Part shown: piece after piece, positions 7,995-15,794 of the stretch | How the letters are laid out: each line of letters starts with the position of its first letter | Numbering within the stretch: the stretch's first letter is position 1 | NCBI GenBank assembly: GCA_014656175.1 | Contig: BNBX01000011.1 | Location: forward strand, 187,504-251,503 | DNA length: 64,000 nt | Direction: 5' to 3' | DNA from: Streptomyces werraensis | Lineage (GTDB): Bacteria > Actinomycetota > Actinomycetes > Streptomycetales > Streptomycetaceae | Notes under the pieces: model-generated | What the model was told of the DNA's origin: nothing | Seen by the model: the letters and a program-made list of their open reading frames with translations, nothing else | Database searches by the model: none | Made by a program: the position numbers and the translations under genes

Positions 7995-8870
7995 ATGGAT
8001 ACCCAAAACCCTAGCGCGCCCTTGCGCGCCCAGTCAGCCGCCGACGGCAATCCCACCCGTCCGCGTCACCACACCGGCGGTGTCATCCACGAGAACACCC
8101 GCCACACCACCCGCTTCACCGTGATCGGCAACCACCTCACCCAGCACAAGGAACTCTCGCTGCTGGCCATCGGGCTCGGGTGCCACATCCAGTCCCTCCC
8201 CACCGGCGCCCCGACCGACATCAAGTCGCTGGCCGCCCGCTTCAAGGAGGGCGCGACCCGTATCGCCGCCGCTCTGCGGGAGCTGGAGGCCCACGGCTAC
8301 CTCCGCCGCGAACGCGTCCGCACCGCCACCGGCCGGATCATCACCCGCACCGTCTCCTGCAACCAGCCCGGCCACCGCCGCCGCCCGGCCGACACCGACT
8401 GCCCCGTGCCTCCCCGGGCCGCGCACAGGCCTGAGCCCCGCCCCCGCAAGGCGCTCCCGGCCGTCCCGCAGCCCACCCGGGCAGCCGCCGTGACCCTCCG
8501 GCAGCAGGCCACCGACCTCCTGGCCGGCCTGCGCCGCCACGACCCCCGCCTGCTGCTCTCCGCCACCGACACGGCCCACCTCGCCCCGGGCGTCATCGCC
8601 TGGCTGGAACGCGAGGTCAGCCCCACCGCCGTCCGTCACGCCCTCACGACCGACCTCCCGGCCGACGCCCTCCGCCGCCCCGCGGCCCTCCTGGCCCACC
8701 GCCTCACGGCCCAGCTGCCACCCCCACCCCCGTACCGCGCCCCGGCAGCCCCGCCCCCCGTCCACCACGCCCTCCGCTGCTGCGACGGCTGCGACCGCGC
8801 CTTCCGCGCCCCGGAAACGGAGACCCACTGCCGCGACTGCCGCACGGAAGCCCTCGCGGCTCCCGCCTGA
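7995..8870 (+). CDS. helix-turn-helix protein with C-terminal Cys cluster
   Basis: A 291-residue protein. Residues about 40-110 form a replication-initiator/GntR-like winged helix ('FTVIGNHLTQHKELSLLAIG', 'DIKSLAARFKEGATRIAAAL', 'LEAHGYLRRERVRTATGR'). The middle is Pro/Arg-rich, a helical segment follows ('AVTLRQQATDLLAGLRRHDP'), and the C-terminus has a likely zinc ribbon ('CCDGCDRAF' with 'HCRDC'). I start it at ATG 7995 after AAGGAAGAAG; the much longer frame upstream is non-coding in character. Such proteins are common and multi-copy in Streptomyces; the role is unknown, probably DNA binding. Confidence 0.75.
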   Translation: MDTQNPSAPLRAQSAADGNPTRPRHHTGGVIHENTRHTTRFTVIGNHLTQHKELSLLAIGLGCHIQSLPTGAPTDIKSLAARFKEGATRIAAALRELEAHGYLRRERVRTATGRIITRTVSCNQPGHRRRPADTDCPVPPRAAHRPEPRPRKALPAVPQPTRAAAVTLRQQATDLLAGLRRHDPRLLLSATDTAHLAPGVIAWLEREVSPTAVRHALTTDLPADALRRPAALLAHRLTAQLPPPPPYRAPAAPPPVHHALRCCDGCDRAFRAPETETHCRDCRTEALAAPA

Positions 8871-8942
8871 GCATGGAACCGCCCCGGACCGGTGACGGGC
8901 GACCGGGCCGGGGCGGCGATGTGGGGACGTGCGGGAGAACGC

Positions 8943-10124
8943 TCAGTGCTTGCGGTGCTTCGGGCCCTTCGGGCCGCCCTTCCCGCAGTCGTCGTGGCGG
9001 GCGTCCTTCAGGGTGTCGCGCAGCGCGTAGTACGCCGGCTTACGGTCGAAGTCGTCCGTCATGACCGTCGCGAAGCCCTCGCCCTCGAAGAACACCGGGA
9101 CCCACGAGTACTTGTCGGTGAAGCCCCAGATGGTGAACGAGTTGCAGCCGTCGACCTCCAGGCACGCCTGCAGCATCCGCTGGTAGTACTCCGCCTGCTG
9201 CTTCTCCTGGGCCGGGGTCGGCAGCGAGCCCTCCGGCACGTCCATGCGGACGTCCAGCTCGGTGACCGCGGTCTCCAGGCCGAGCGCGTCGAAGCGGCGC
9301 AGGTTGTCGGCGAGGTCGCCGGGGAAGCCGTAGCGCGTGCTCAGGTGGCCCTGCACGGAGAATCCGTGCACCGGCACCCGCTGTGCGCGCAGGTCCTTCA
9401 CCAGGGCGTAGTACGCGTCGCTCTTCGCGTTGACGCTCTCGACGTTGTAGTCGTTGAAGAACAGCTTCGCCTTCGGGTCCGCCTTGTGCGCCCAGCGGAA
9501 CGCGTCCGCGACGATCCCCGGGCCGAGCTCGCGGATCCAGATGTTGTCCTGCGTGCGCAGGTTGCCCTGGTCGTCGAAGATCTCGTTCGCCACGTCCCAC
9601 TGCTGGATCTTGCCCTTGTACCGGCCGACCACCGTGGTGATGTGCTCGCGCAGGATGCCGCGCAGCTCCTCCTTGGTGAAGTCGCCGTTCTCCAGCCATG
9701 CCGGGTTCTGGCTGTGCCACAACAGCGTGTGGCCGCGCACCACCTGGCGGTTCTTCCGGGCGAACTCGACGATCGCGTCCGCCTGTCCGAAGTCGTAGCG
9801 GTCGCGCTCGGGGTGGATGTAGTCCCACTTCATCTGGTTCTCGGGCGAGACCGAGCTGAACTCCCGCCCCAGGACCTTCCGGTACTCCTTGTCGTACGTG
9901 AAGGGGTCCGGGTAGTCCTGCTCCAGGTGGTGGCCGCCGCCCGCCACGGCGGTGCCGATCACGAAACCTTCGGGGGCGGCCGCGCGCAGCCGGTCGAACT
10001 GGGCGTGGGAGTGCTGCGGCGGCCGGGGGCCGGCCGACGAGGCGGCGGACGCCGAACCGCCGAGGAGCGGCAGGGCCAGTGCTGCGGTGGCGAGGGCCAC
10101 GGTGGCGAAACGGAACGGTCTCAT
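8943..10124 (-). CDS. secreted GH10 endo-1,4-beta-xylanase
   Basis: A 393-residue xylan-degrading enzyme. A signal peptide (positive MRPFRF, hydrophobic core, SASA) is likely cleaved near residue 27. The single GH10 domain carries the acid/base Glu181 in 'WDVANE' and the nucleophile Glu289 in 'VTELDVR', with 'HTLLWHSQNPAW' and 'TIWGFTDKYSW' lining the cleft. There is no carbohydrate-binding module; it ends in a short Lys/Gly/His tail ('GKGGPKGPKHRKH'). I start at ATG 10124, because the longer frame to 10181 would run through an inverted repeat that looks like an operator. It stands alone and is presumably induced by xylan breakdown products. Confidence 0.93.
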   Translation of the reverse strand: MRPFRFATVALATAALALPLLGGSASAASSAGPRPPQHSHAQFDRLRAAAPEGFVIGTAVAGGGHHLEQDYPDPFTYDKEYRKVLGREFSSVSPENQMKWDYIHPERDRYDFGQADAIVEFARKNRQVVRGHTLLWHSQNPAWLENGDFTKEELRGILREHITTVVGRYKGKIQQWDVANEIFDDQGNLRTQDNIWIRELGPGIVADAFRWAHKADPKAKLFFNDYNVESVNAKSDAYYALVKDLRAQRVPVHGFSVQGHLSTRYGFPGDLADNLRRFDALGLETAVTELDVRMDVPEGSLPTPAQEKQQAEYYQRMLQACLEVDGCNSFTIWGFTDKYSWVPVFFEGEGFATVMTDDFDRKPAYYALRDTLKDARHDDCGKGGPKGPKHRKH

Positions 10125-10154
10125 GCGGGGGCTCTCATTCCCGTCGTGTTCTCG

Positions 10155-10182
10155 AATGTTTCGAAGGTGCAGCCGAAACATT
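10155..10182. promoter_or_regulatory. perfect 9-bp inverted repeat upstream of the xylanase gene
   Basis: AATGTTTCG at 10155-10163 and CGAAACATT at 10174-10182, separated by 10 bases, lie 31-58 bases upstream of the xylanase start. The half-site centres are about two helical turns apart, as expected for a dimeric repressor. It contains CGAAA, an element I recall being reported upstream of Streptomyces xylanase genes. The identity of the binding protein is inferred, not shown. Confidence 0.65.
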
Positions 10183-10256
10183 AGGGATGGGCGGACGGTA
10201 CGATCCGGCCGAGTGGCGCGTCAATACCCGTGCACGAACCGGGCCTTCGAGCCGCC

Positions 10257-11156
10257 TCACTCCACCGACGGGCGGATCACCTCCTCCGCCACCCACCGGG
10301 CGATGCCCTCGGGGAACGGCGCGGGCAGCCCGAGGACGACGTGCCGGAACCCCGCTTCCAGCGCCTCCCCCACGGCGTCCCGTACGGCGTCGGGCCGGCC
10401 GGTGTCGACCGGGAGGTGGATCGACCGGACGACCGAGGCGGGGTCGCGGCCGATGTCGGCGCAGTACCGGTCCAGCAGGGCGCTGCGCCGCACCACGTCG
10501 TCGATGTCGCCGCCCGGGACGTTCCACAGGTCGGCATGGGCCGCGGCCACGCGCAGCGTCGCCGACGACCGGCCGCCGACGAGGATCGGCGGGTGCGGGC
10601 GCTGCACCGGCTTCGGGTTGCCGAAGGCCCCCGTCAGACGGTGGTGTTCGCCGTGGAAGTCGAACGGCTTCTCCTCCGTCCACAGCCGCTTGATCAGCAC
10701 GCAGGCCTCTGCGAGGCTCGCCACCGCCTGCGCCGGGTCGTGGAACGGCAGCCCGTGGGCCGGGTACTCGCGCCACGCCTCGGGCGGACGCGGGCGCGAG
10801 CCGACGCCTATGCCGAAGTCGAGCCGTCCGCCCGACACGACGTCGACGGTCGTCGCGATCTTCGCGAGCAGGGCGGGCGGCCGGAACCGGTTGCTGGTGA
10901 CCATCACGCCCAGCCGCAGCCGCCGCGTCTGCGCCGCGAGGGCCGACAGCAGCGTCCAGCCCTCGAACGTCGGCCCGTCGGGGTCGCCGAAGATGGGCAT
11001 GAGGTGGTCGAACAGCCAGGCGTGCTCGATCTCGGGGACCTCGTCCGCCTCGCGCCAGACGCGGACGATGTCGTCGTAAGCGACCTGCGAGGGCGCGGTC
11101 ATGACGCCGAAGCTGGGCCGCCCCGGCCGGGCGGTCCGACGTGCGGTGTCGAGCAT
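10257..11156 (-). CDS. LLM class (probably F420-dependent) oxidoreductase
   Basis: A 299-residue luciferase-like monooxygenase family protein with a TIM-barrel layout: 'PSFGVMTAPSQ' at the first strand, 'HAWLFDHLMPIFGDPDGP', 'RLRLGVMVTSNRFRPPALLAKIATTVDVVSGGR' split over strands 3-4, 'GIGVGSRP', and 'RPHPPILVGGRS'. In actinobacteria most members use coenzyme F420, some FMN; the substrate is unknown. Start ATG 11156 has GGAAGGGG eight bases upstream, better than the TTG two codons earlier. It follows the aldo/keto reductase by 33 bases on the same strand, so both are probably controlled by the TetR repressor. Confidence 0.85.
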   Translation of the reverse strand: MLDTARRTARPGRPSFGVMTAPSQVAYDDIVRVWREADEVPEIEHAWLFDHLMPIFGDPDGPTFEGWTLLSALAAQTRRLRLGVMVTSNRFRPPALLAKIATTVDVVSGGRLDFGIGVGSRPRPPEAWREYPAHGLPFHDPAQAVASLAEACVLIKRLWTEEKPFDFHGEHHRLTGAFGNPKPVQRPHPPILVGGRSSATLRVAAAHADLWNVPGGDIDDVVRRSALLDRYCADIGRDPASVVRSIHLPVDTGRPDAVRDAVGEALEAGFRHVVLGLPAPFPEGIARWVAEEVIRPSVE

Positions 11157-11189
11157 GGTCAAGGCCCCTTCCGGGTCGGTTGGCGGTGG

Positions 11190-12209
11190 TCAGCGACGGC
11201 GGCGCAGCGAGGCGTCAAGCAGCGCGGGCGGGGTGTCGAACTTCTCGCCGGGAGCCAGGTCGGTCCCCGGGGCGACGATCTCGTCGATCGCGTCGAGGAC
11301 GTCGGCCGGCAGCACGGTGTCCGCGGCGGCGAGCTGCGAGCGGAGGTGGTCCACCGTGCGGGGGCCGATGAGCGCGGCCGTCACGGCGGGATGCGCGTTG
11401 ACGAAGCCGAGCGCCAGCTGGATCAGCGTGAGCCCGGCCTCGTCGGCCACCTCGGCCAGACGCTCCACGGCGTCGTAGCGGGCCTGGTTGTGCGGCAGCG
11501 AGGGGTCGAAGCGCTCCGGCAGGACCCCCGAGCGGTGGGTGGCCACGTCCCGGCCCTTGCGCACCGCGCCCGACAGCCAGCCCGAGGCCAGCGGGGACCA
11601 CGCCAGCACGCCCATGCCGTACTCCTCCGTCACCGGCAGGACGTGGGCCTCGATGCCGCGCTGCAGCATCGAGTAGCTGGGCTGCTCGGTCACGTAGCGG
11701 CTCAGCCGGTGCTCGCGGGCGGCCCACTGCGCCTGCACGATGCGGTACGCGGGGAACGTCGAGGAGCCGAAGTAGCGGATCTTGCCGGCGCGCTGGAGGT
11801 CGGTGAGGGCCGACAGGGTCTCCTCGTCGCCGGTCGTCGGGTCCCAGCGGTGCATCTGGTAGAGGTCCACGTGGTCGACGCCCAGGCGGCGCAGGCTGTC
11901 GTCGAGGGCGGTGCAGATCCAGCGGCGCGAGCCGCCCTGACGATTGCGCCCGCCCATCGGCATGGTGGCCTTGGTGGCCAGCACGATGTCGTCGCGGCGG
12001 CCGGCGACGGCCTTGCCGACCATCTCCTCCGACTGGCCCTCGCCGTACCAGTCCGCGGTGTCGATGAGATTGACGCCGGCCTCCAGCGCCGCGTCGACGA
12101 CGGCGGTGGCCTCCTCCTGCGTGGTGCGCCCGATGGCGCCGAAGTTCATCGCGCCCAGAGCGAGGGTGCTGACCTGGACGCCGGTGCGGCCGAGGGTGCG
12201 GTACTGCAT
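11190..12209 (-). CDS. aldo/keto reductase
   Basis: A 339-residue NADPH-dependent AKR reducing aldehydes or ketones in the cytoplasm. The tetrad is visible: Asp50 in 'LIDTADWYGEG', Tyr55, Lys80 in 'VLATKATMPMGG' and His near 118 in 'LYQMHRWDP'. Cofactor-site segments 'LAWSPLASGWLSG' and 'AALIGPRTVDHLRSQL' follow. It is divergent from a TetR gene with two palindromic operators in the gap, so expression is probably induced when an unknown ligand releases the repressor. The LLM oxidoreductase follows in the same direction and may act on a related compound. Confidence 0.92.
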   Translation of the reverse strand: MQYRTLGRTGVQVSTLALGAMNFGAIGRTTQEEATAVVDAALEAGVNLIDTADWYGEGQSEEMVGKAVAGRRDDIVLATKATMPMGGRNRQGGSRRWICTALDDSLRRLGVDHVDLYQMHRWDPTTGDEETLSALTDLQRAGKIRYFGSSTFPAYRIVQAQWAAREHRLSRYVTEQPSYSMLQRGIEAHVLPVTEEYGMGVLAWSPLASGWLSGAVRKGRDVATHRSGVLPERFDPSLPHNQARYDAVERLAEVADEAGLTLIQLALGFVNAHPAVTAALIGPRTVDHLRSQLAAADTVLPADVLDAIDEIVAPGTDLAPGEKFDTPPALLDASLRRRR

Positions 12210-12236
12210 GCCTTGGTCTCCTCACGGGTAGGGAAA

Positions 12237-12251
12237 CGGAACAACGTTCCG
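12237..12251. promoter_or_regulatory. TetR operator O1 (CGGAAC-AAC-GTTCCG)
   Basis: A perfect 6-bp-arm palindrome with a 3-base centre in the divergent gap, 28 bases from the aldo/keto reductase start. It is nearly identical to a second copy at 12268-12284. Confidence 0.85.
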
Positions 12252-12267
12252 CTACACCGCCAACGAT

Positions 12268-12284
12268 ACGGAACAACGTTCCGT
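12268..12284. promoter_or_regulatory. TetR operator O2 (ACGGAAC-AAC-GTTCCGT)
   Basis: A perfect 7-bp-arm palindrome whose centre is 32 bp (about three turns) from O1, so two repressor dimers could sit on the same face of the DNA. It lies about 96 bases from the TetR start, suggesting control of both divergent genes. Confidence 0.85.
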
Positions 12285-12379
12285 TTAGCTAGCCGTGGCG
12301 GGAGACTCGGCCGTGCGGGGGCGCCCTCGGCGTGCGTGAGACCATGCGGAGGCATGCGGGAGACGGAGGAAAAGGCACG

Positions 12380-12967
12380 GTGAACGAGAGGGACGGCGAC
12401 GCGGGCGACACCGCGTCACGGCGCAAGGACGCCCGGCGCAACAAGGAGACGCTGCTGGAGGCGGCCGCCGCGGTCTTCGTCACGTCCGGCGTGGACGCCC
12501 CGGTGCGCGACATCGCCTCCCGGGCCGGCGTCGGCCTCGGCACCCTCTACCGGCACTTCCCCACCCGGGCGGACCTGATCATCGCCGTCTACCGGCATCA
12601 GGTGGAGGCCTGTGCCGAGGCCGGCCCGGCCCTCCTGGAGTCCGCCCCGACCCCGCACGACGCCCTGCGGCAGTGGATCGACCTGTTCGTCGACTTCCTG
12701 GTCACCAAGCACGGCCTCGCCGCCGTGCTGCGCTCCGACCAGTCGGGATTCGAGGGCCTGCACGCGTACTTCCTCGACCGCCTCGTCCCCGTCTGCACCC
12801 AGCTGCTCGACGCCGCGCGGGCGGCCGGTGAGATCCGCGAGGACATCCCCGCCCTCACGCTGATGCGCGGCGTGGGCAACCTCTGCATCGGCGCGGAGGC
12901 CGACCCCGACTACGACGCCCGCCGGCTCGCCGGGGTCCTGGTCGACGGCCTCTGCCGCACCCGCTGA
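12380..12967 (+). CDS. TetR family transcriptional repressor
   Basis: A 195-residue regulator. The N-terminal TetR helix-turn-helix spans about residues 15-60 ('RRNKETLLEAAAAVFVTSG', 'VRDIASRAGVGLGTLYRHFPTR'), followed by a ligand-binding all-helical domain ('LDRLVPVCTQLLDAARAAGE'). The C-terminal part resembles SbtR-type repressors. Start GTG 12380 has GGAGGAAAAGG upstream; frames reaching further up lack this. It faces the aldo/keto reductase, with two operators between, and likely represses both genes. Confidence 0.92.
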   Translation: MNERDGDAGDTASRRKDARRNKETLLEAAAAVFVTSGVDAPVRDIASRAGVGLGTLYRHFPTRADLIIAVYRHQVEACAEAGPALLESAPTPHDALRQWIDLFVDFLVTKHGLAAVLRSDQSGFEGLHAYFLDRLVPVCTQLLDAARAAGEIREDIPALTLMRGVGNLCIGAEADPDYDARRLAGVLVDGLCRTR

Positions 12968-13031
12968 TCCCCGGCGGCCGCCGGGCCCTCGGCCGGCCGC
13001 CGGGAATCACGTCGGTGCGGCCCCCGCCGTC

Positions 13032-15794
13032 TCAGCCCCGCAGAACGTCGCGCAGCAGCCTGGCGTTCTTCACGGTCTGGCTCGAGCCCTTGCGCGCGGC
13101 CAGCTCGTCGACCTCGGGGACGGAGCCCCTGGCCCCTGAGCGGACGGCACACTCGACGGCCAGCGCCAGGAGCGCCCCCGCTCCATTGACCGGCCTGTCG
13201 CGCAGCAGCGCGGGCAGGGCGGCTTCGAGTATCGACCAGACGGTCGCCCAGGCGCCGGTCTCGGCCGCCGCGCGCAGTGCGGCGGTCACCCGGGAGGGCA
13301 TGAGCAGCCCGCACCGTGCCAGTGCCTGCCATTGTCCGGCGAGCAGCCTGGCGTCCAACTGCCGCTGCGCGGCGAGGACCAGCAGGGCGTCCACCGCCGT
13401 GTCCGCCTCCTTAGGGTCGCCGAGCCGCCGCGTGATCTGCCAGTGCGTCGCGTAGCCCGCGATGCCGTACGCCTCCGTCAGCCGCGGAAGCAGCAGGCGA
13501 TTGGTCTGCTCCCCGAAGCGTGCGGCCACCTCGTCACGGTGGTGCGGAAGTTGCGCGAGCATGAACGTACCGGGGTGGGGGTGACTCCAGCCGTAGGGGC
13601 CCAGGAGGGCCGCGGCGACCGGCGGGAGGGGCAGGTCGTGCCCCGTGCTGGGGTTCGCGGGGGCCCACTCGCCGGGTTTCGCGCCGGTCGGGTCCCCGGC
13701 CGGCCACTTGTCGGGGGTCGTGTCCCAGTGGGGCGCGCCGCCCCGGTGCAGCCACCGTGCCAGTCGCCGTCCGGCGTCCGAGCGGAGTGCGCCCGCCGCC
13801 TCCCGGACGCGCTCGTCGTCCGTGGGGGTGACCCGCAGCAGGGCCTGGGCCAGATCGATCGGCGCGGGGGTGACACCCAGGCTCTCGAACTCGGCGATCC
13901 GCTCCACCAGGGTGGCCGCGTCCACCGCCCCGTTGGCCCGGGTCGGCAGGGCCAGCAGGTAGGGCTGAGCGCCGGACTCCACCAGTCCGATGGCCTCGGT
14001 GAGCCGCGCCTTGAGCATGGCGCCCGGTTCGGTGATCCTCCCGTCGGCGCCCTGCGCCTCGAACAGCTCGTCGCGCCGGTGGATGTGCCAGTCCCTCGGC
14101 TCGTCGCCGCGCACCGCGGTCGCGACGTCGTACAGGTCGCGCTGTGTCACGTCCGCCCTGGAGCACCAGCAGTCGAACCCCGGCCGGATGCGCATGACCG
14201 GCTCCAGCGCCTTGGAGAGGGTGCCGCGGTCGAGGCGGGCGTGACGGACCAGGCCGTCGAGGGCACGCTCGAAGGCGACGACGTTCTCACTGTCGGCGAG
14301 GAGCACCGCGAGCTCGGGGGCGACCTCGGCGGCCGAGGCGATCGCGTGGACCGGTTCCGGCTCGGGCGCTTCCGGCAGGAGGTCGGGCGGCGCCTCGTCG
14401 GACGGCCCCGCGGACGGCCCGCCGGTGTCCCGCACCGCCGGGCCGAACAGTTCGTCGGCGCGCGCGGACAGAGCCGGGTTGAGGAAGGCCGCGGCCTCAC
14501 GCAGGCCGGACAGCACCTGCGCGTCCGCCACCGCGGGCAGATGGCGGGCCACCAGCTTGAGAGCGCGTTCCTGGAGGTCCACGTCGGAATGCTGGAAGGT
14601 GAGCGCCGCCCCGCCCACGATCCGGCCGGCGCGTGTGGCATCCCGTTTGGCCGCCCGGTCCAGCCAGGCGAGCTGGGCGCGCACCAGCTTCTTCTCCGGG
14701 CGGAGCAGGACGCGTTCGCAGGTCTCGGTGAGGACGTCGTCCTCCAGGAGCCCCGCCGCGTCGAGTCCGATGAGGACCTCCTGGCCGTAGGCGGCCACCT
14801 GGGAGGACAGGTCGAGCATCGCGACGTGGTCACGGAGCAGGGGCGCGTTCTCGGCCGGGGTGAGGGCGAGGGCCCGCAGGAAGGCGAGGGAATGCGTGTT
14901 GTCCTGGAGCAGGGACGCGATCATGGGCTCGGCGAGCAGGAGGCGTTCGCGAGACACCGAGGCGTGTTCCTCGGGGGTGAGGGCGAGCGACGTCAGCGCG
15001 ACGGCGGCGTCGGGCCACCACACCCGGTCGGCGGCCAGGTGGGCGGCGAAGAAGCGCCGGACCAGCGTCGCACGGTCCACCAGGCGCTCGTCCTCGGTGG
15101 AGAGGAGGATGAGCGCGCCGACGTTGGTGTTCTCCAGTACGTGCCGCAGGCCGTGCCGCTTCAGGGTCGAGCGGAAGACCTCCACGAGGCCGAGCGGGAC
15201 CGCCGGCCGACGCAGCGCCACGGGGAGGAGCACCGGTGTCAGCGCGTCCGCGCGCAGCCGTTCCAGGAAGCTGTCGCCGTGCAGGAACCCGTCGCGCAGA
15301 CGCAGGGGAGGCGCGGTGCTCCCTCGGCGCCACCACAGCCAGCTCGCGATGAAGCCGTCGGTGGTCGGGACGGGGCAGCCCGCGTCGTACAGAAGATGCT
15401 CGAGGAAGTCGAACCTGACGGTCTCCTCGGGTCTCAGCCGCTCGGCGAGCCGCGTGACCAGCTCGGCCCGCCACGCGACGGGCTGGAGATTCACGACGTC
15501 GAGGAGCCATGGGATGCTGCGGGACGACAGCGCCCAGAGGTTGGCGCCCTGCAGGAGACAGTCGGCCGCGGCCTCGGGGTCGGTCAGACAGCCGAGTTCG
15601 GCGGCGATCTGGGCATTCCTCAGCTCGTCGGAGCAGGCCCCCCAGCCGGCCCGTATCCTCGCGCGCCGCTCCTCCAGGGCGACGGCCTGTGCCGCGCGCT
15701 CCTGCGGGGTCAGGGCCGCGAGCGCCTTGACCACTCCCTCGACATCGCCCGCTTCCGCGAGGTGGACCAGGCTCGTCATGCTGTCTCCGCTCAT
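13032..15794 (-). CDS. large DUF6493-type protein, partner of the SWIM protein
   Basis: A 920-residue, mostly alpha-helical soluble protein with HEAT-like repetitive character ('ERALKLVARHLPAVADAQVL', 'LREAAAFLNPALSARADELFG'). It opens with 'LVHLAEAGDVEGVVKALAALTPQER', typical of what I remember as the DUF6493 group. There are no catalytic motifs that I can identify. A Pro/Glu linker near residues 465-490 separates two helical parts. Its ATG overlaps the SWIM gene stop (ATGA at 15794-15791), so the two proteins are translationally coupled and probably work together. In other actinobacteria such pairs lie beside MoxR ATPase and VWA genes; those are absent here. Confidence 0.75.
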   Translation of the reverse strand: MSGDSMTSLVHLAEAGDVEGVVKALAALTPQERAAQAVALEERRARIRAGWGACSDELRNAQIAAELGCLTDPEAAADCLLQGANLWALSSRSIPWLLDVVNLQPVAWRAELVTRLAERLRPEETVRFDFLEHLLYDAGCPVPTTDGFIASWLWWRRGSTAPPLRLRDGFLHGDSFLERLRADALTPVLLPVALRRPAVPLGLVEVFRSTLKRHGLRHVLENTNVGALILLSTEDERLVDRATLVRRFFAAHLAADRVWWPDAAVALTSLALTPEEHASVSRERLLLAEPMIASLLQDNTHSLAFLRALALTPAENAPLLRDHVAMLDLSSQVAAYGQEVLIGLDAAGLLEDDVLTETCERVLLRPEKKLVRAQLAWLDRAAKRDATRAGRIVGGAALTFQHSDVDLQERALKLVARHLPAVADAQVLSGLREAAAFLNPALSARADELFGPAVRDTGGPSAGPSDEAPPDLLPEAPEPEPVHAIASAAEVAPELAVLLADSENVVAFERALDGLVRHARLDRGTLSKALEPVMRIRPGFDCWCSRADVTQRDLYDVATAVRGDEPRDWHIHRRDELFEAQGADGRITEPGAMLKARLTEAIGLVESGAQPYLLALPTRANGAVDAATLVERIAEFESLGVTPAPIDLAQALLRVTPTDDERVREAAGALRSDAGRRLARWLHRGGAPHWDTTPDKWPAGDPTGAKPGEWAPANPSTGHDLPLPPVAAALLGPYGWSHPHPGTFMLAQLPHHRDEVAARFGEQTNRLLLPRLTEAYGIAGYATHWQITRRLGDPKEADTAVDALLVLAAQRQLDARLLAGQWQALARCGLLMPSRVTAALRAAAETGAWATVWSILEAALPALLRDRPVNGAGALLALAVECAVRSGARGSVPEVDELAARKGSSQTVKNARLLRDVLRG

